A stretch of DNA of 64,000 bases from Gossypium raimondii (lineage: Eukaryota > Streptophyta > Magnoliopsida > Malvales > Malvaceae): assembly GCF_025698545.1 (NCBI RefSeq), contig NC_068567.1:59215371-59279370 (forward strand), given 5' to 3'. Below the pieces are notes generated by a model. That model made no database searches and had not been told where the DNA came from. It worked only from the letters and a program-made list of their open reading frames with translations. Below are positions 48,169 to 60,144 of the stretch, piece after piece. The stretch's first letter is position 1; every line of letters starts with the position of its first letter. Position numbers and translations under genes: made by a program.

Positions 48169-51100
48169 CGTTGGTCACAATAATCTCTTCTTTCTCTGTT
48201 TTGTAGTGTTTCGTTATTGTCTCTGCTGAGTGCAGACTTTAAAAACTTTTTTGTGCTGACTTTAAGAATTGTTCTAAAGCTTGTTTATTGAATATGTATA
48301 ATTTCACTCAATTGAGTTAAGATTGTATATAAGCTGAGAGTTAATCCGACTTCAATTAGTATTTATATAAGTTTTTCTTTTTAATATTTCATTTAATCCC
48401 ACCTCAATTAGGATTTATGTTGATTTATCTCCCACCTCAAGATTTAGTATCTCAATAATTAATGCCATTTACAGTTTTTGTTGCAACTCAGATGTTGGTA
48501 GCCGGAGGCAAGGGCTCCCAGGTGTCTAATTATTAATTCATTAGTGGCCATAGTTGCAAGGAATGTCAAATGTGATGTCTTTTCTCCTTTTCCTTTTTTT
48601 TTTTCTTCCTTTCAAACATTCTTTTGTGATGAGCTTCAAAGAGATACTTGCAATTGAGGGTTAGAAATTACACCTCTCATCATATTTATAACCCTGAATT
48701 ACTCTATAATTTAAATATTTTCCGTAAAATATTACATGTCGGTGTAACATTTTAAGATAAAAAATAATATTGTAATTAACTTGAATTTAATATAAATTTA
48801 ACTGTGTTGATGATTAGACTTAAAATGTAGGACTAAATTTTTTAAAATAAAAATAAAGGGGACTAAATTCTAAATATATAAAGAATAAAAATATTCACAA
48901 TTTAAGAGAAAATATTTTCAAATATGGATGTCATAAATGATAGTTAGTTTCCCGATCGAATTCTGTTGGGGGCGGAAGAAGAGTTCATGGATATGTTAGT
49001 GAAGGGAGGAAAAGGGACTGGCAAAGGATCTCCCACTAGGGGAGAATGCATCCGTTAGCACTTGCTCACATGTTGCTTTGATAAACAAATATTTTAGGCT
49101 CTTATTGATCACTCGTATTTGCATTGTTATGAGTAATTTTTAATTAGTTTTGAATCTCTTAAATTGTTGTAAAATGAATCTTTGCTATTTTTTAATGTTT
49201 CAGAGTCATTTTTAGTTAATATTAACTTGATTTAGTTTTATTTATTCCTCTCTCATTATGCTTATTCTCGTATATTTTATGTTGCTTGCAATTCTACACT
49301 AAGCTAAATTGTTTATATATATATATGGTTGAGAGGTTCATAGATCAATAGTTTAATAATTGAAATACGATTAAAATCTGATTTAGAAAATATGATTACG
49401 GTTAGTTTTCTTAATTTATGAAAATATTGTTAATTTTAAATGACAGATAGGTTAATAGAAGTTCAGGGAAAAGTGAGTTTTCAAATCAAAAGTTAACCAA
49501 GATTGGACAATCACGATAGTTGAATTTAAAGTTGATAATTGTAGATTACCACTTGGGGGTGATTAAGAAGGTGCGCGGTAGATATATTTGTGATTTTTAA
49601 GCACTTGGCTTAAATCCGGAGATGCATTCTAAATTAAGATTAATTCAACATAGATCCTTAATTAACTACTACATTCATAGAGTGTGTTTTATTGTTTTTT
49701 ACATTGTATTAATAAATTAGTTAGTGAGTTGAGTTAATTAGTTCAAGTCAACTGCTCACTTTTCTATAGATTTAATTCTCAAAATACTTCTTAATGAATT
49801 TACTTTGTTGTAATTATTACTTGACGATAATATTGTGCACTTACCGTTATTATGTAAGTATGAATTACACATCATTAATAATTTAATTGTATAATTTAAA
49901 CATGTTGGATACATAATTTGACCATTAAATTCAACCTGGAATCTAAGGCCAAAAACAATCTTCTTCTTCTTCTTTTCTAAATTAGAAAAGTGGCACAAAA
50001 TGCTATATTATCCTAAGTTATCTTCTTTTCCTTTCCAAATATTCATAACCAACATATTTCAACATGCATATATTATATAATCATTTTAATATATTTTCAT
50101 ATTCTACTTTTATTGGAATCTTGAATATTATAATATACACACATGAGAAGTAGATAAGAAAATTCCTGTTTATAGTAAAAAAATTAACTCTATGTTTGGT
50201 TCATTGTAATGGAATAGATCGTAATTAATCAAGAATTCAATTGTTTAGTTAAATGAAATGATGTTGTAATAGCATATAGAAAAAAAATTAAAATGACATT
50301 TTTGATCAATATCATATCTAATCTTTTTGACATAATGTGTATAACTACTCATAACCCTTCCCTAACTCATTAATAAGAGGATAATGCGCTTTATCGCATT
50401 CGAGGATAATGCGCTTTATCGCATTCGAACACACGTACTCTTACATTGTCAATAATGCTTATACCAATCGAACAATGATTCAATCAACAACAAATTTAAC
50501 ATTATACAATAAATGAAATAATAAAAGAAAGTTTATTTCTCTATATTAGCATCTCATTTTGTGTAAGTTGGATAAGATTTCAATTTAGATTTAATTTTTT
50601 ATTTTTTTAATTATTTGATCTGATCGTATTTTGTAATATTGATTTTGATTGTTATTATTTAAATATATTAATTATTATAATTGTACTTATCATCTCTTGT
50701 AAAACCCTTTTTGGAAATAGTTATTAAAATAAGTAACCAGAATTCAAGTATTTAATAGATATAACATTATTAGGGTTAGTCAAGATTAGCCCAAAATGGA
50801 TATTTGATACCCTCAAAGTAATGGTCCTTACTTTGAATATCGCCTGTTATCATTGTTGGATATTTAATGTGTATAATTATAATTGTTGACAAAAACATAT
50901 ACCCAATACATTAAATATTTAAAAATTTTAGAAACAACCATAAATTTCGAAAAATTAATTTTCATGAATGAAAAAAAAAAAAAAACCAGTTCTTTCATGT
51001 ACATTTCACAAAATTCAGTGCAAGAAGCTTACATGCGACCATTATCCAGTCTGGTTCTATATGAACCAAGTTGATTTGACTAGAAATCTAGCAGACCACG

Positions 51101-51363
51101 ACAAATCTTATCTACAAACAGGATCCAAGATATTTATTCCACTGAAGGAAAACAAAAAAGAAACTGAATCTGGTTCTGCACTAAAAATTTTCTTGCAGGG
51201 ATCGAATAATCTTGTCTGAAATGATGAGACTTATAATTTTAGCTTACTCGTCAATTCTTTTTACTGTTTCCCTTCCACCCTTAAATAAAGCCTTGAAAAT
51301 TCTTCATTTTTATTAGACACATACGCATCGATCCATTCTAGCAGTATATCCATTCCACCCACA
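48169..51363. other. Gene-free region between CAF1 relic and metacaspase
   Basis: AT-rich, with ORFs of at most about 80 codons and no motifs. About 48,690-48,910 resembles one half of the dispersed AT-rich repeat family ('aaggggactaaattctaaat'). Around 50,190-50,320 a 'tgtttggttcattgtaatgg' MITE-style sequence appears. A perfect 25-bp tandem pair lies near 50,378-50,427. The metacaspase promoter should lie just before 51,364, but no unambiguous core element was chosen. Confidence 0.5.
50378..50427 (+). repeat. Perfect 25-bp tandem pair with internal dyad
   Basis: The unit starts 'gaggataatgcgc' and ends 'tttatcgcattc'; it appears twice in a row without a mismatch. Within it 'atgcgc' faces 'gcgat/gcat', giving an imperfect dyad. 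Function is unknown. Confidence 0.75.
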
Positions 51364-52910
51364 ATGGCGAGAAGAGAACGATGCAATGGATGTAAGCTGT
51401 ATCTGATGGTTCCACCAGAAGCACAATCCATTCGTTGTGCTGTGTGCCATACCATTACCAATACCAACAACGCAGCCATTGCTCGTTGGGGTCATGTCCA
51501 TGACTCGTTGATAGGACCAAGGCGGACCAGGTTTACTTGTTTTTTATCAGTCTTTTTACATGTTATGTTGTTGCTGTTCGGTATGTGTTTTTTTTTTTTT
51601 GACAGTTTTTTTTTTTTGTTATGAAAAGCCCTCATGGATCAGGGACGCATGCATTTCCCTACGTATATGGTCCTCATCAGCGACCTCCGCAACCACGGCC
51701 TCCATTATCGCCTGTTTCGGTGCATGGGAGGAAAAGAGCATTGCTTTGCGGATTGAATTACTATGGCAAACCTTATGGACTTAAAGGAAGCATCAATGAT
51801 GTCAAGTGTATGAGGTATCTTCTTGTTGAGAAACTGGGGTTTCCAATTGACTCCATTCTCATGCTTACAGGTGCTGTATATATATATATATTTCACCTTG
51901 TAATCACTTTAAACTCGAAGTTTAGTTCGGTTGATTTAGATGACATACATCAAGTTCGAATTTTAGTCTCTGTCGGAACCTTTTATTTATGTTATCTTTG
52001 CTTCAATTGATCTGCAGAAGATGAGAAAGACCCTTACAAGATCCCAACAAAACAAAACATCAGGAAAGGCCTGAAATGGCTGGTCTATGGCTGCCAGCCA
52101 GGGGACTCGTTAGTGTTTCACTTCTCTGGCCATGGTGATCGGCAAATTGATTATGACAACGACGAGGTCGATGGATTTGACGAAGCCTTATGTCCTCTAG
52201 ATCACGACACCGAAGGGAAAATCATCGATGATGAAATCAATGCCACCATTGTTAGGCCACTGCCTCGAGGAGCCATGTTGCATGCCATCATCGATGCCTG
52301 CCACAGTGGAACCATTCTCGATCTGCCTTTCGTGTGCAGAATGAATAAGTCAGTCCATTTGTCTTTTTTTTTTTTTTTTACATTGATATCATTATTCATT
52401 TCAATGAATCTTTAATTGCCTCCCATCATTTTTTGTTTTGAATTATGCAGGGAAGGGTTCTATATATGGGAAGATCAAAGAAAACCTTCCTTTTACAAGG
52501 GTACAAGTGGAGGATTAGCCTACTGTTTTAGTGCTTGTGATGATAATCAAGTTTCTGCAGATACCACTGTGAGTATAATGGTTTTGAGGTTATGCCTTGA
52601 TGCATCAACATAAACCAATAACATTAGATTATTTGAATTGGTTTCTTTGTAGGCTTTCACCAAAACCAGTACCAGGACCGGTGCCATGACGTTTAGCTTC
52701 ATCCAAGCTGTGGAAAACGAACCTGTATTGACGTACGGCCGCTTGCTTAATGCGATGCGCAATGCGATTCGTGATGCTAAAGCCGGTTTACGCCTATCTG
52801 GTCCTATTGCAACTCTGGTTAACAAAGTTTTCTTTGGATCAACATCACAGGAGCCACAGCTATCTTCATCATATACATTTGACATTTACTCAAAGCGGTT
52901 TGTGCTCTAG
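51364..52910 (+). CDS. Type I metacaspase (MC3/MC1-like) with LSD1-type zinc finger
   Basis: Five exons, 371 aa: 51364-51530, 51629-51870, 52018-52348, 52451-52568, 52653-52910; all phases agree. Metacaspases are Cys proteases of clan CD that cut after Arg or Lys; plant type I members act in cell death, proteostasis and stress. The N-terminal prodomain has one LSD1-type zinc finger (Cys7, Cys10, Cys25, Cys28), then a Pro/Gln-rich linker (about 70-90). The p20-like region begins at GRKRALLCGLNYYG. The catalytic dyad is His175 (HFSGHGD) and Cys231 (DACHSG), with Asp-rich calcium-site-like residues between. No long p20-p10 linker is present, which fits type I and excludes type II. The C terminus ends FDIYSKRFVL. 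Wording such as FPIDSILMLTEDE and FSACDD is closest to Arabidopsis MC3. Exon 2 uses an acceptor 'aaaag' preceded by a long T tract. Confidence 0.94.
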
Positions 52911-53304
52911 TAGCTTCCCTTCTTCCAAAATTGCCTACAACAACGATTTGGCTTTACGGTCATCGTCTGTATATCCGTGTTCATGTTATAATTGTATTTA
53001 AGATAAATATACGTATGTATTTTCTCAGACTATAAACTTATTTTGTACAAATAGTGTTGTGTATATTTATGAACTTTTCTTAGACGCTGTTGCTATATGC
53101 TTCCCTTGTATAATGAAACCTGTTGCAATAGAGGACTACATGAACTTGCTGAGCCTTTTCCAAATTTTTCTTTATGAATATATTCGGATAATGACTAAAA
53201 TAATAGACTTATATTAGGAACAATTGTTTAAAGGTTCATATCCGTATAGGCAACCAACTTAATATATTGTATTACAGAAGAAATTCTTTCTGGTGAACAT
53301 ATCT
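52911..53304. other. Convergent 3' intergenic region
   Basis: About 400 bp between the stop codons of the metacaspase (+) and the unknown-function gene (-). It holds the 3' untranslated regions of both; several AATAAA-like words appear, but none is clearly preferred. Confidence 0.6.
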
Positions 53305-55947
53305 TCAATGGAGTAACAAGAGTTTCCGAGAATTGGTACACCAGCGACAATACAAGGCATGAAGGTTGGGCCAGTCGGAGGATGAGCAATATGCGAAGTG
53401 GTGGAGCCACAGGCTGAGTACTTGCTCTTGCTCCTCGTGGTCTAGTAGTTCTATGGTCTCTTCCAAGACCTTCTCTAGCTCAGCTTTTTCGTTTATGCTG
53501 AGCACTGGCATGTCGGTGCCATTGCTAGCCCTGCAAAGCAATGGCAACCATGACGTTAGCATCTTCATCTTTGTTTGCCTGCGGCTCTCTTCATAGAATT
53601 CTTCAGTCTCATCCAGTGCCATCTCCATATCCCTTGCTTGTTTGAACAAGAATGCTGCATTTTTTTAATAATTAAGCAATAAGTAAGAACATCAATCTTC
53701 TATTTTCAACAATTAGTATATATATGGATAAATCCAAGAGAATCGTTTAATACTGAAACATGTTTAAGTTGAACATAAATGACAGGCAATTAGAGACTTT
53801 CTTTTCAGTCCTTATGCTTTTGAAGAAAGATAAGAATGGAAACACTGCAAATGGGCGGATCAAAGATCTTTACTGTCATTATTTAACTAATGAGTAGGAT
53901 TGGCATCAGTTGCAGATGTTTTGAAACATAGTGAAAAGGAGAAACTTTCTATTAAACACAATTGCTCACGAGACTACATATTCAACAATTTTTCTTATAA
54001 AAATGGAAAAGGTTTGGTTATAAAGGCAAATACTAACCAAAGTCCTAATGAACAGTCTGTCAAACCTCATTTGCAACATCATTGCACTATAAGCAATAAC
54101 AGAACTCATGAGACTATAAGCAAGCCACATTAATTGCTGGTTTAAGACCTTGAATGTTATATTTCCTTGATAATAATTTGTATTGATCTTAGTATATAGG
54201 CTTAAAAGTTAAGGATAGGCAGTGTCATCTCCACCTTGGGACGGACTCGCAAATGTGAAATTCCATACCTAACAAGTAAAATCACCACAATCATAAACTA
54301 CTCTAATTTCTATGTTAAGAATGAAAGATACTGTGATACAGTACTGCAAACTCCTAGGAATGAGAATGTCAATCAAAAAAAGGGGAACGTGTAGGGAAAA
54401 GACGAGAACATAAGTTCCAACAGATGAGAAAAAGTGGAGCATTGCAACTCAAAGAAATTGTGGGAAGAGCTAATTAGGACAAACGAAAGATTGGTGAAAC
54501 GAAAACAACATTAACAGGGTTCTAACTTGGCACAAAAAAGAAACCAAACGCCAGAAAGAATTAAGTCCCTCCTTGAATAATACCTCTTCAACCCTAAGCA
54601 CTTTTCAGCCAACAAAAGAAGTTAAAAAAAAAAAAAAACTAAGAATTGATTAATTAGGCTAAAGGACTAGAGTTTTTAGAAGTATTTCACCACCATTTTT
54701 GGCAACCATTTTTTTAAATCTATCTATATAAACAGATAAAACTTCAGCAACGAAAATCCTCAAAGCTGCAGTTCATACAGAATCAGGCAATCACTTGGAG
54801 TTGAAGTTAAAAGCCGAATTTCATGAATTAAAGGCTAAACATTTTTGTTAATTGACATTCTTATTCAAATCTACATCAAAATGGGAGTTATTAAATAGAT
54901 TATAAATTAATGGTTTCTCATATCAAGGATTGTATGAAATCGACCCAAATTTAACTCCCTATAATAAAATGGCAAACCCCCTTTGAAACTTCAGCACAAA
55001 TCAATAACGAAAGATACCCAATTCAACAGTAGTATCTAAGAAGGGGGAAAAAACCCTAATTCACCAATTTGAGAAAAACTTAACGATTTAACAAAGGAAG
55101 AAGAAAGGGGAAACATACTCGAAACCTTAACCAGGGAACCTTGAAGGCGTGGCTCAGCCAAAAGAGAAAGCGAAGCCAGATTTGAAGCCGATGCCCACCT
55201 CTCAACAGCCTCTTCCCCAAACCCACAATCAACCAACTTCTGCGCCAACCAAAGAAGCTCAGCAGCCAGCTTCTCAGCCGAATTCCCAGACCGGTTCACA
55301 TCCTCCCTCACACCTCCACTTCCTTCCCTAGCCCAAACCCCATCCCCAACAGACCGAACCACCCGTAAAGCCCTTTTCACCCAATACTGAACCGGAGCAG
55401 GTCCAGCACCATCATGACCGATCCTATCTTGCCCCAACTCAACCATAGCAGCCTCAAGATAAGAAAGAGTCCTCGAAAAAGCCGAAGACAAAACCGCCCG
55501 GTTCACTTCACGTAAACCCTCAGCATCTTCCCTACGGTTCTCTTCTATAAGTCCTTCAGCTAAAGACCGAACGATCGCGTACTTCCTCGAACTAACAGGA
55601 ATGTCATTAACAATCGATAGTACCTGCGAAAGGGCACGAGCTATCCCGGAATCGCTGACCCCAGAACCAATCAAATAGCGACCGTTGCTCTTGGGAGGAT
55701 TAAACGTATAAACATGCGACTGGGATTTAGGGGGTAAATCGGAAAGGAAAAGAAAAGAAAGTAAACGAAGAAAGAATAGAAAGGAAGTGATGAGAACATA
55801 ACGAATGATTTCAAAGGGCTTGAATTTCTCAGCTAAGTTGAAGAACAATTTGTCAGCATAAATAAAAACAGAAGAAGCCATCGACCGGAGGAGTAATGGG
55901 GATATGGTAGATGGCAAGTTCTCCATCATGTCCATCTCCATCTCCAT
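53305..55947 (-). CDS. Plant-specific protein of unknown function, membrane-anchored
   Basis: Two exons, 392 aa: 55119-55947 and 53305-53654, joined in phase 1 across a 1.46-kb intron. The first ATG of the ORF (MEMEMDMMENLP) is used; several Met codons follow within 22 residues, so the exact start is uncertain. A hydrophobic helix at about residues 48-70 (YVLITSFLFFLRLLSFLFLS) predicts one membrane anchor. The rest is mainly helical, with many charged residues, and ends in an acidic stretch (KAELEKVLEETIELLDHEEQ) and a conserved-looking tail (LWLHHFAYCSSSDWPNLHAL) ending in a Ser-Arg-Lys-Leu-rich end. I recognise the tail style from an uncharacterised family of land-plant proteins but know no established function and propose none. 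The reading frame is intact, and exon 1 is GC-richer than its surroundings, as real coding sequence should be. Confidence 0.85.
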
Positions 55948-57330
55948 GGTTGCTTAATTTTATCTTTTTCCTTTGAATTTCTTTTTGGGGTTGAGTTGTT
56001 GTATAAATGGAAAGAATTTCCAGAGGAAGAAGGAACAAACAAATAGAGAGGGATCTGAAGTTTTGGGTTTTTGTTTTTTGTTCGAAAAATGCGTTAATTA
56101 GTATGGGATCTTTTGGTGCCGTGGGAACCGAAAACAGATGGTTTTCTTCAGTTTTGGTCGCTGCTTGTCATGGGTTAACGGCTTTTATCACGAACCCAAT
56201 TTTGTTTCGAGTTACCAACACCGTTATTTTTCTAATTCTAAAGGTTAAAATATTCCATACATCCCTCTGTTCTTCATAAATTTATAATTTAACCCTATAC
56301 TTTTATTTTTAACAATTTAATCTTTCTACTTTTCAAATTTCAATACTTAGATCCAACTTTTAAATTCTTTTGTCAAATTTGTTGGTGTGACATTTTAAAA
56401 TTTAAAATTAATACTCAATTTATAGTAATATAACTAAAAAATGACGTTATAATGTACCTAAATTTAATAAAATAACTTTTATAATGTTAATAATTGAACT
56501 CTGTAAAGTAAGACTACATTTTTATAAAAAAGAATTAAATTCTAAATTTATGAAAAATAGAAAGTTGGTGTATTTTTAACTTTTCTAAAATATATATTTA
56601 GAAAAATTAAAATAAACGGAGAAAATATTTTAAAAAATAATATTTACACTGAAATCATTTATTACAAATTAAAGTTTTAACCATTTAATTTTAACATTTA
56701 TGTAATTTAATTTAATTAAAATATTTAACTCATGATATATTAACTTCGGTTAAACATTAAAGTAGAGGTAATTATGGACCGTGTCAAATTGGGTTTAGTC
56801 GGATCTAAGTATGATATTAATATACTTTATACTTGTTTAAGTCAAGTCCGGCTCAAAATACGAGCTTAAAATTTTGTCTAAGTCCATCTATATTTGCAAA
56901 AGATTAACCCAAACCATTTCAAGTCCGCTCATATTGTTTTTAAAAATTGCTTATATCATTTTAATTTAATATTTAATAACTTTATAGTCATCATAACATT
57001 ATTTTAACGTTTGCATTATAGCAGTGTTATATGTTTAGTATAGATTTATTTTTTTAATATGTTATAAATTACATAATATAAATGTTCAAACCTTAGTCCG
57101 ACCCATATTTTAAACAGGTCTAATTTTTTTGTACAAGTCCATATTTCGAGTCTAATATTTTTGCCCAAATCTTCTCAAATTTCGAACAAATCTTCATGCC
57201 TGAGCGAATAACCAAACTCATAAACAGATGTATTACAAATTCATGGATAACATTAGAATAATGGTAATTAGAAAATAAAACATCCTCGTTATTATGTGTC
57301 CAATTAGTTAAATGGTGCGCAATTAGCTAA
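55948..57330. other. Upstream region with two repeat families
   Basis: Just upstream of the unknown-function gene is its leader and promoter. From about 56,265 to 56,590 lies a copy of the AT-rich dispersed repeat (also at 0.7, 12.2, 24.0 and 48.7 kb). From about 56,765 to 57,235 lies a diverged copy of the 'cgggtc/gtccgac' MITE-like family ('ggcaaatt' core is not present; ends read 'gtgtcaaattggg' and 'tgagcgaataacc'). Confidence 0.5.
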
Positions 57331-58265
57331 TAATGGTATAAGCCGCCTGAAGGTGTACACCAAGCAAAGAGCCAAAGACAAGTCCGTGCCTCTCTAACAA
57401 AGCATGTTAATCACAACCATAGCAAATTTGAGGGGCGTGATGAAAGCCCTGAGTAACTTTTTCTTTTTTTAATCGCCTTATGTTATGGCCGTCCCCCGAC
57501 TTACGGCCTTTACGCTATTACTATTGTGATGTGAGCGGTTCAAATTGGTTTGATCTTTCCCAATTATCCTGGCCGGAACTTGTACGCAGCACTTATACGG
57601 AGGTGCATGCATAAAGGTTTGAAACTTTTTTCTTATCTTAATCTTAAGGACAGAACCCTACCCTATTCTCGAACCCTCTGCCGAGCTTAACCCTGCCCGC
57701 ATTTCCTTTTGAAGGGGGCCAAAGAAATGTCTCCATCTGAGCCAGATCAAACTCTTCTTTTGAGTATGATTGGGCCCTGCAGTGGTAGAACCTGGTGAAC
57801 CGGGCGTACTACTTTTCAACCTTCTGTGGACCTTTCTTTCTCTTACGATTTTTTCTACTTTCTTTAGAAAAGTGGTTGATATCACAGAGAGTCTCAGTCT
57901 AGTCACTCAACTAATCCACTTGTGGAGTGCTAGTGGTATAGTAGTAGTGTGGTAGTTGAGACTCCGCCCCTGTCACTTAAACTTAAAGGCAGGCCCGCCC
58001 AAGGAAGAAAGAACAACCAGGGCTATATTCGTGCAACAGCGCTTACAGCAGCTCGTAGCTATTGTATGCATGGGAGTGACGAGGTATTGATTGCACTTTT
58101 TTTAGGAGCTGATAGTTTCTCTCGCGGTAGTGCGCTTACGGCGTGCTCGCACCGGTCGACTACAAGTCCCATACCTTGCTGCAGCAATGGCAATAAGGAG
58201 ACGAACCCTGGTAATCTTAGCAACAGGGCTGAACGTCTCCTCGTAATCCTGCCCATATTTAATTG
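57330..58265. other. Organelle-like DNA patch (candidate mitochondrial insertion)
   Basis: About 0.9 kb whose base composition is far more balanced than the AT-rich flanks, and whose text (for example 'tacggcctttacgc', 'ggtgaaccgggcgtac', 'cgcaccggtcgac') looks like plant mitochondrial DNA. On the minus strand at 57,735-57,758 it reads GAAGAGTTTGATCTGGCTCAGA, which is the almost universal start of small-subunit rRNA with one C missing. The following rRNA sequence does not continue, so only the 5' edge of rrn18 plus flank seems present, possibly in a rearranged form. No intact organellar gene is visible. Confidence 0.5.
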
Positions 58266-60144
58266 TTTCATGATAATTTAACTATTTTAAAACTAAAATT
58301 TAAATATATTTTAAGAGATATATAATATTTTCTTAATTTTATTGTGAACTTAAAATATTCACGGTTAAAAGAAATAATTTGTGTACTAATAATATTTTAA
58401 ACTGTTCCAACTTCTTTACTCATATTATAATTTAGTAAAAAAATTAAATAATTTTATATTTTGTCAACTAAATAATAAAATATTATATTCTAACAAAGTA
58501 AAATAAAATGATAGCAAAATAATATTATATTCATAAGCTAAGATAAAAAAAAAAAAGTATATGCCCAGTGTAATATAAATGGTTATAAATATGATCAACA
58601 TTCATGATAAAAAAATATTTGGCCTAATATAATAGGAGTTCCTTAAATTACGCCCTTTGTTTTGTCGAATAAGGTATTTAAATTCTATTTTGTAATCGAA
58701 ATTGGTCCCATTAAGAAAAATCGTTTCAACCAATTAAAAAGTGTCAGGTGGCGATATCTGATTGGCTTTACCTTTTTCTAAAGGAATGTAACAAAAGTAC
58801 TTGGTTCAATTAAAAAAAAACCTAACTCAAACAAAGAACATAATTTAAGGACCTCCTATTGAATTAAACCAAAATATTTTTAACAACATATTTGCAAAGA
58901 TGGGAAGAGTTGGAATGAGATAATCTCCATCCACCCCACTTGCATAGCACGTTCTACATTTAAGGAGTTCAACGAATCTTGTATGTAAGATTATAACTTT
59001 GGAAAACCCGCCTCTGGGCATCCCAATTAAGTGACCATTCACAGAAAATATTCCCAATTAAGTGACCATTCACAGAAAATATTCATAATTCCTCAAAATC
59101 AAACACAAAATATTAATAATTAATATAATGCTTTTTATACTTGAGATTAACACTTTTTTTAAGGTACTACTTACATTAATTTTTGTTTATAAAAGTAATA
59201 ATGTTAATTTTTAGTGTTTAATTTAAATTTTAAAGTTGATTTTGTTAATACTAATAAATTTATATTTTTTATGATTTTGATCGCATTGTTGTTTTTAATT
59301 TAGGTTTAAGATTGATTTAATAAAAATTAATTAATTATATATTTCATCAAATCAAATTTAGAAATCCGAATTAGGTACCCAAATGACAAAAATAACATAG
59401 ATGCCAAATTCTGTATTAAGTTTTAATATTATTAAATTAAAAAAAAAACGAAATTAAATGGCTGTAAACGACCTTTCAAGTTCCTCCTTTGCTTTGCAAA
59501 CAATTCGTATTTCTTAATTTTAATGTGAAAATGTTTGCATTGTGTGACAATTTAATCTCTAAATTCAAAAGAAAAACCATTTTTTTCTACGGTGCAATTT
59601 TTGCGGTTCTTGTGAAGCACAAATTAAGAAAAAAAAACCAATAAATCGAACTTTTTACTATTTGAAAATCGATTTTCTGAAGGGAAAAAAAGAAAAAGAA
59701 TTCTCCTTGATCTCTGAACTTCTAGTATTCTAAATATATTTTATAATATTTGAATTTTCACACTTTTTCCAACAATTACTAAACAATCAAAAACTATTAA
59801 CTAGCATTATTTTTCACCATATAAGAAACTTTTTAACCCCCACTTTTTTTTTCCTTTTTCCTATTCAACATAAATGCTAAACTAGCAGTTGAATAACTTT
59901 TAATTGTATTGGTGTCTCAACAAGATTGCATAGGTCGAACATATACTGATTACACAGAAACAATGTGTCGAAGGAAAAGAAATTGCGGCCAAAAACTGCA
60001 CCAGCAGCACCCTCTAACCAACATGCTTTTACTTTGATTTTCCGTTTACCGAAGGTTCGGGTAAATTGCACAAAGATTGCGCCTATCTTCGATCAACCTT
60101 GTTTCGTATTTGTTAGACAAGAAGCGAAGCAGAGAAGAGCAGTA
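58266..60144. other. Gene-free region downstream of OM64
   Basis: AT-rich, no supported gene. It contains a perfect 31-bp tandem pair at 59,021-59,082 and short A/T tracts. The last few hundred bases before 60,145 should include the OM64 3' untranslated region. Confidence 0.55.
59021..59082 (+). repeat. Perfect 31-bp tandem duplication
   Basis: The unit begins 'tcccaattaagtgacc' and ends 'acagaaaatat'; copies 59,021-59,051 and 59,052-59,082 are identical, pointing to a recent slippage or repair event. Confidence 0.9.

Noticed and set aside
55149-55331. Pro/Gln-rich plus-strand ORF
   Set aside because: It is the antisense shadow of exon 1 of the unknown-function gene and its composition follows from that.
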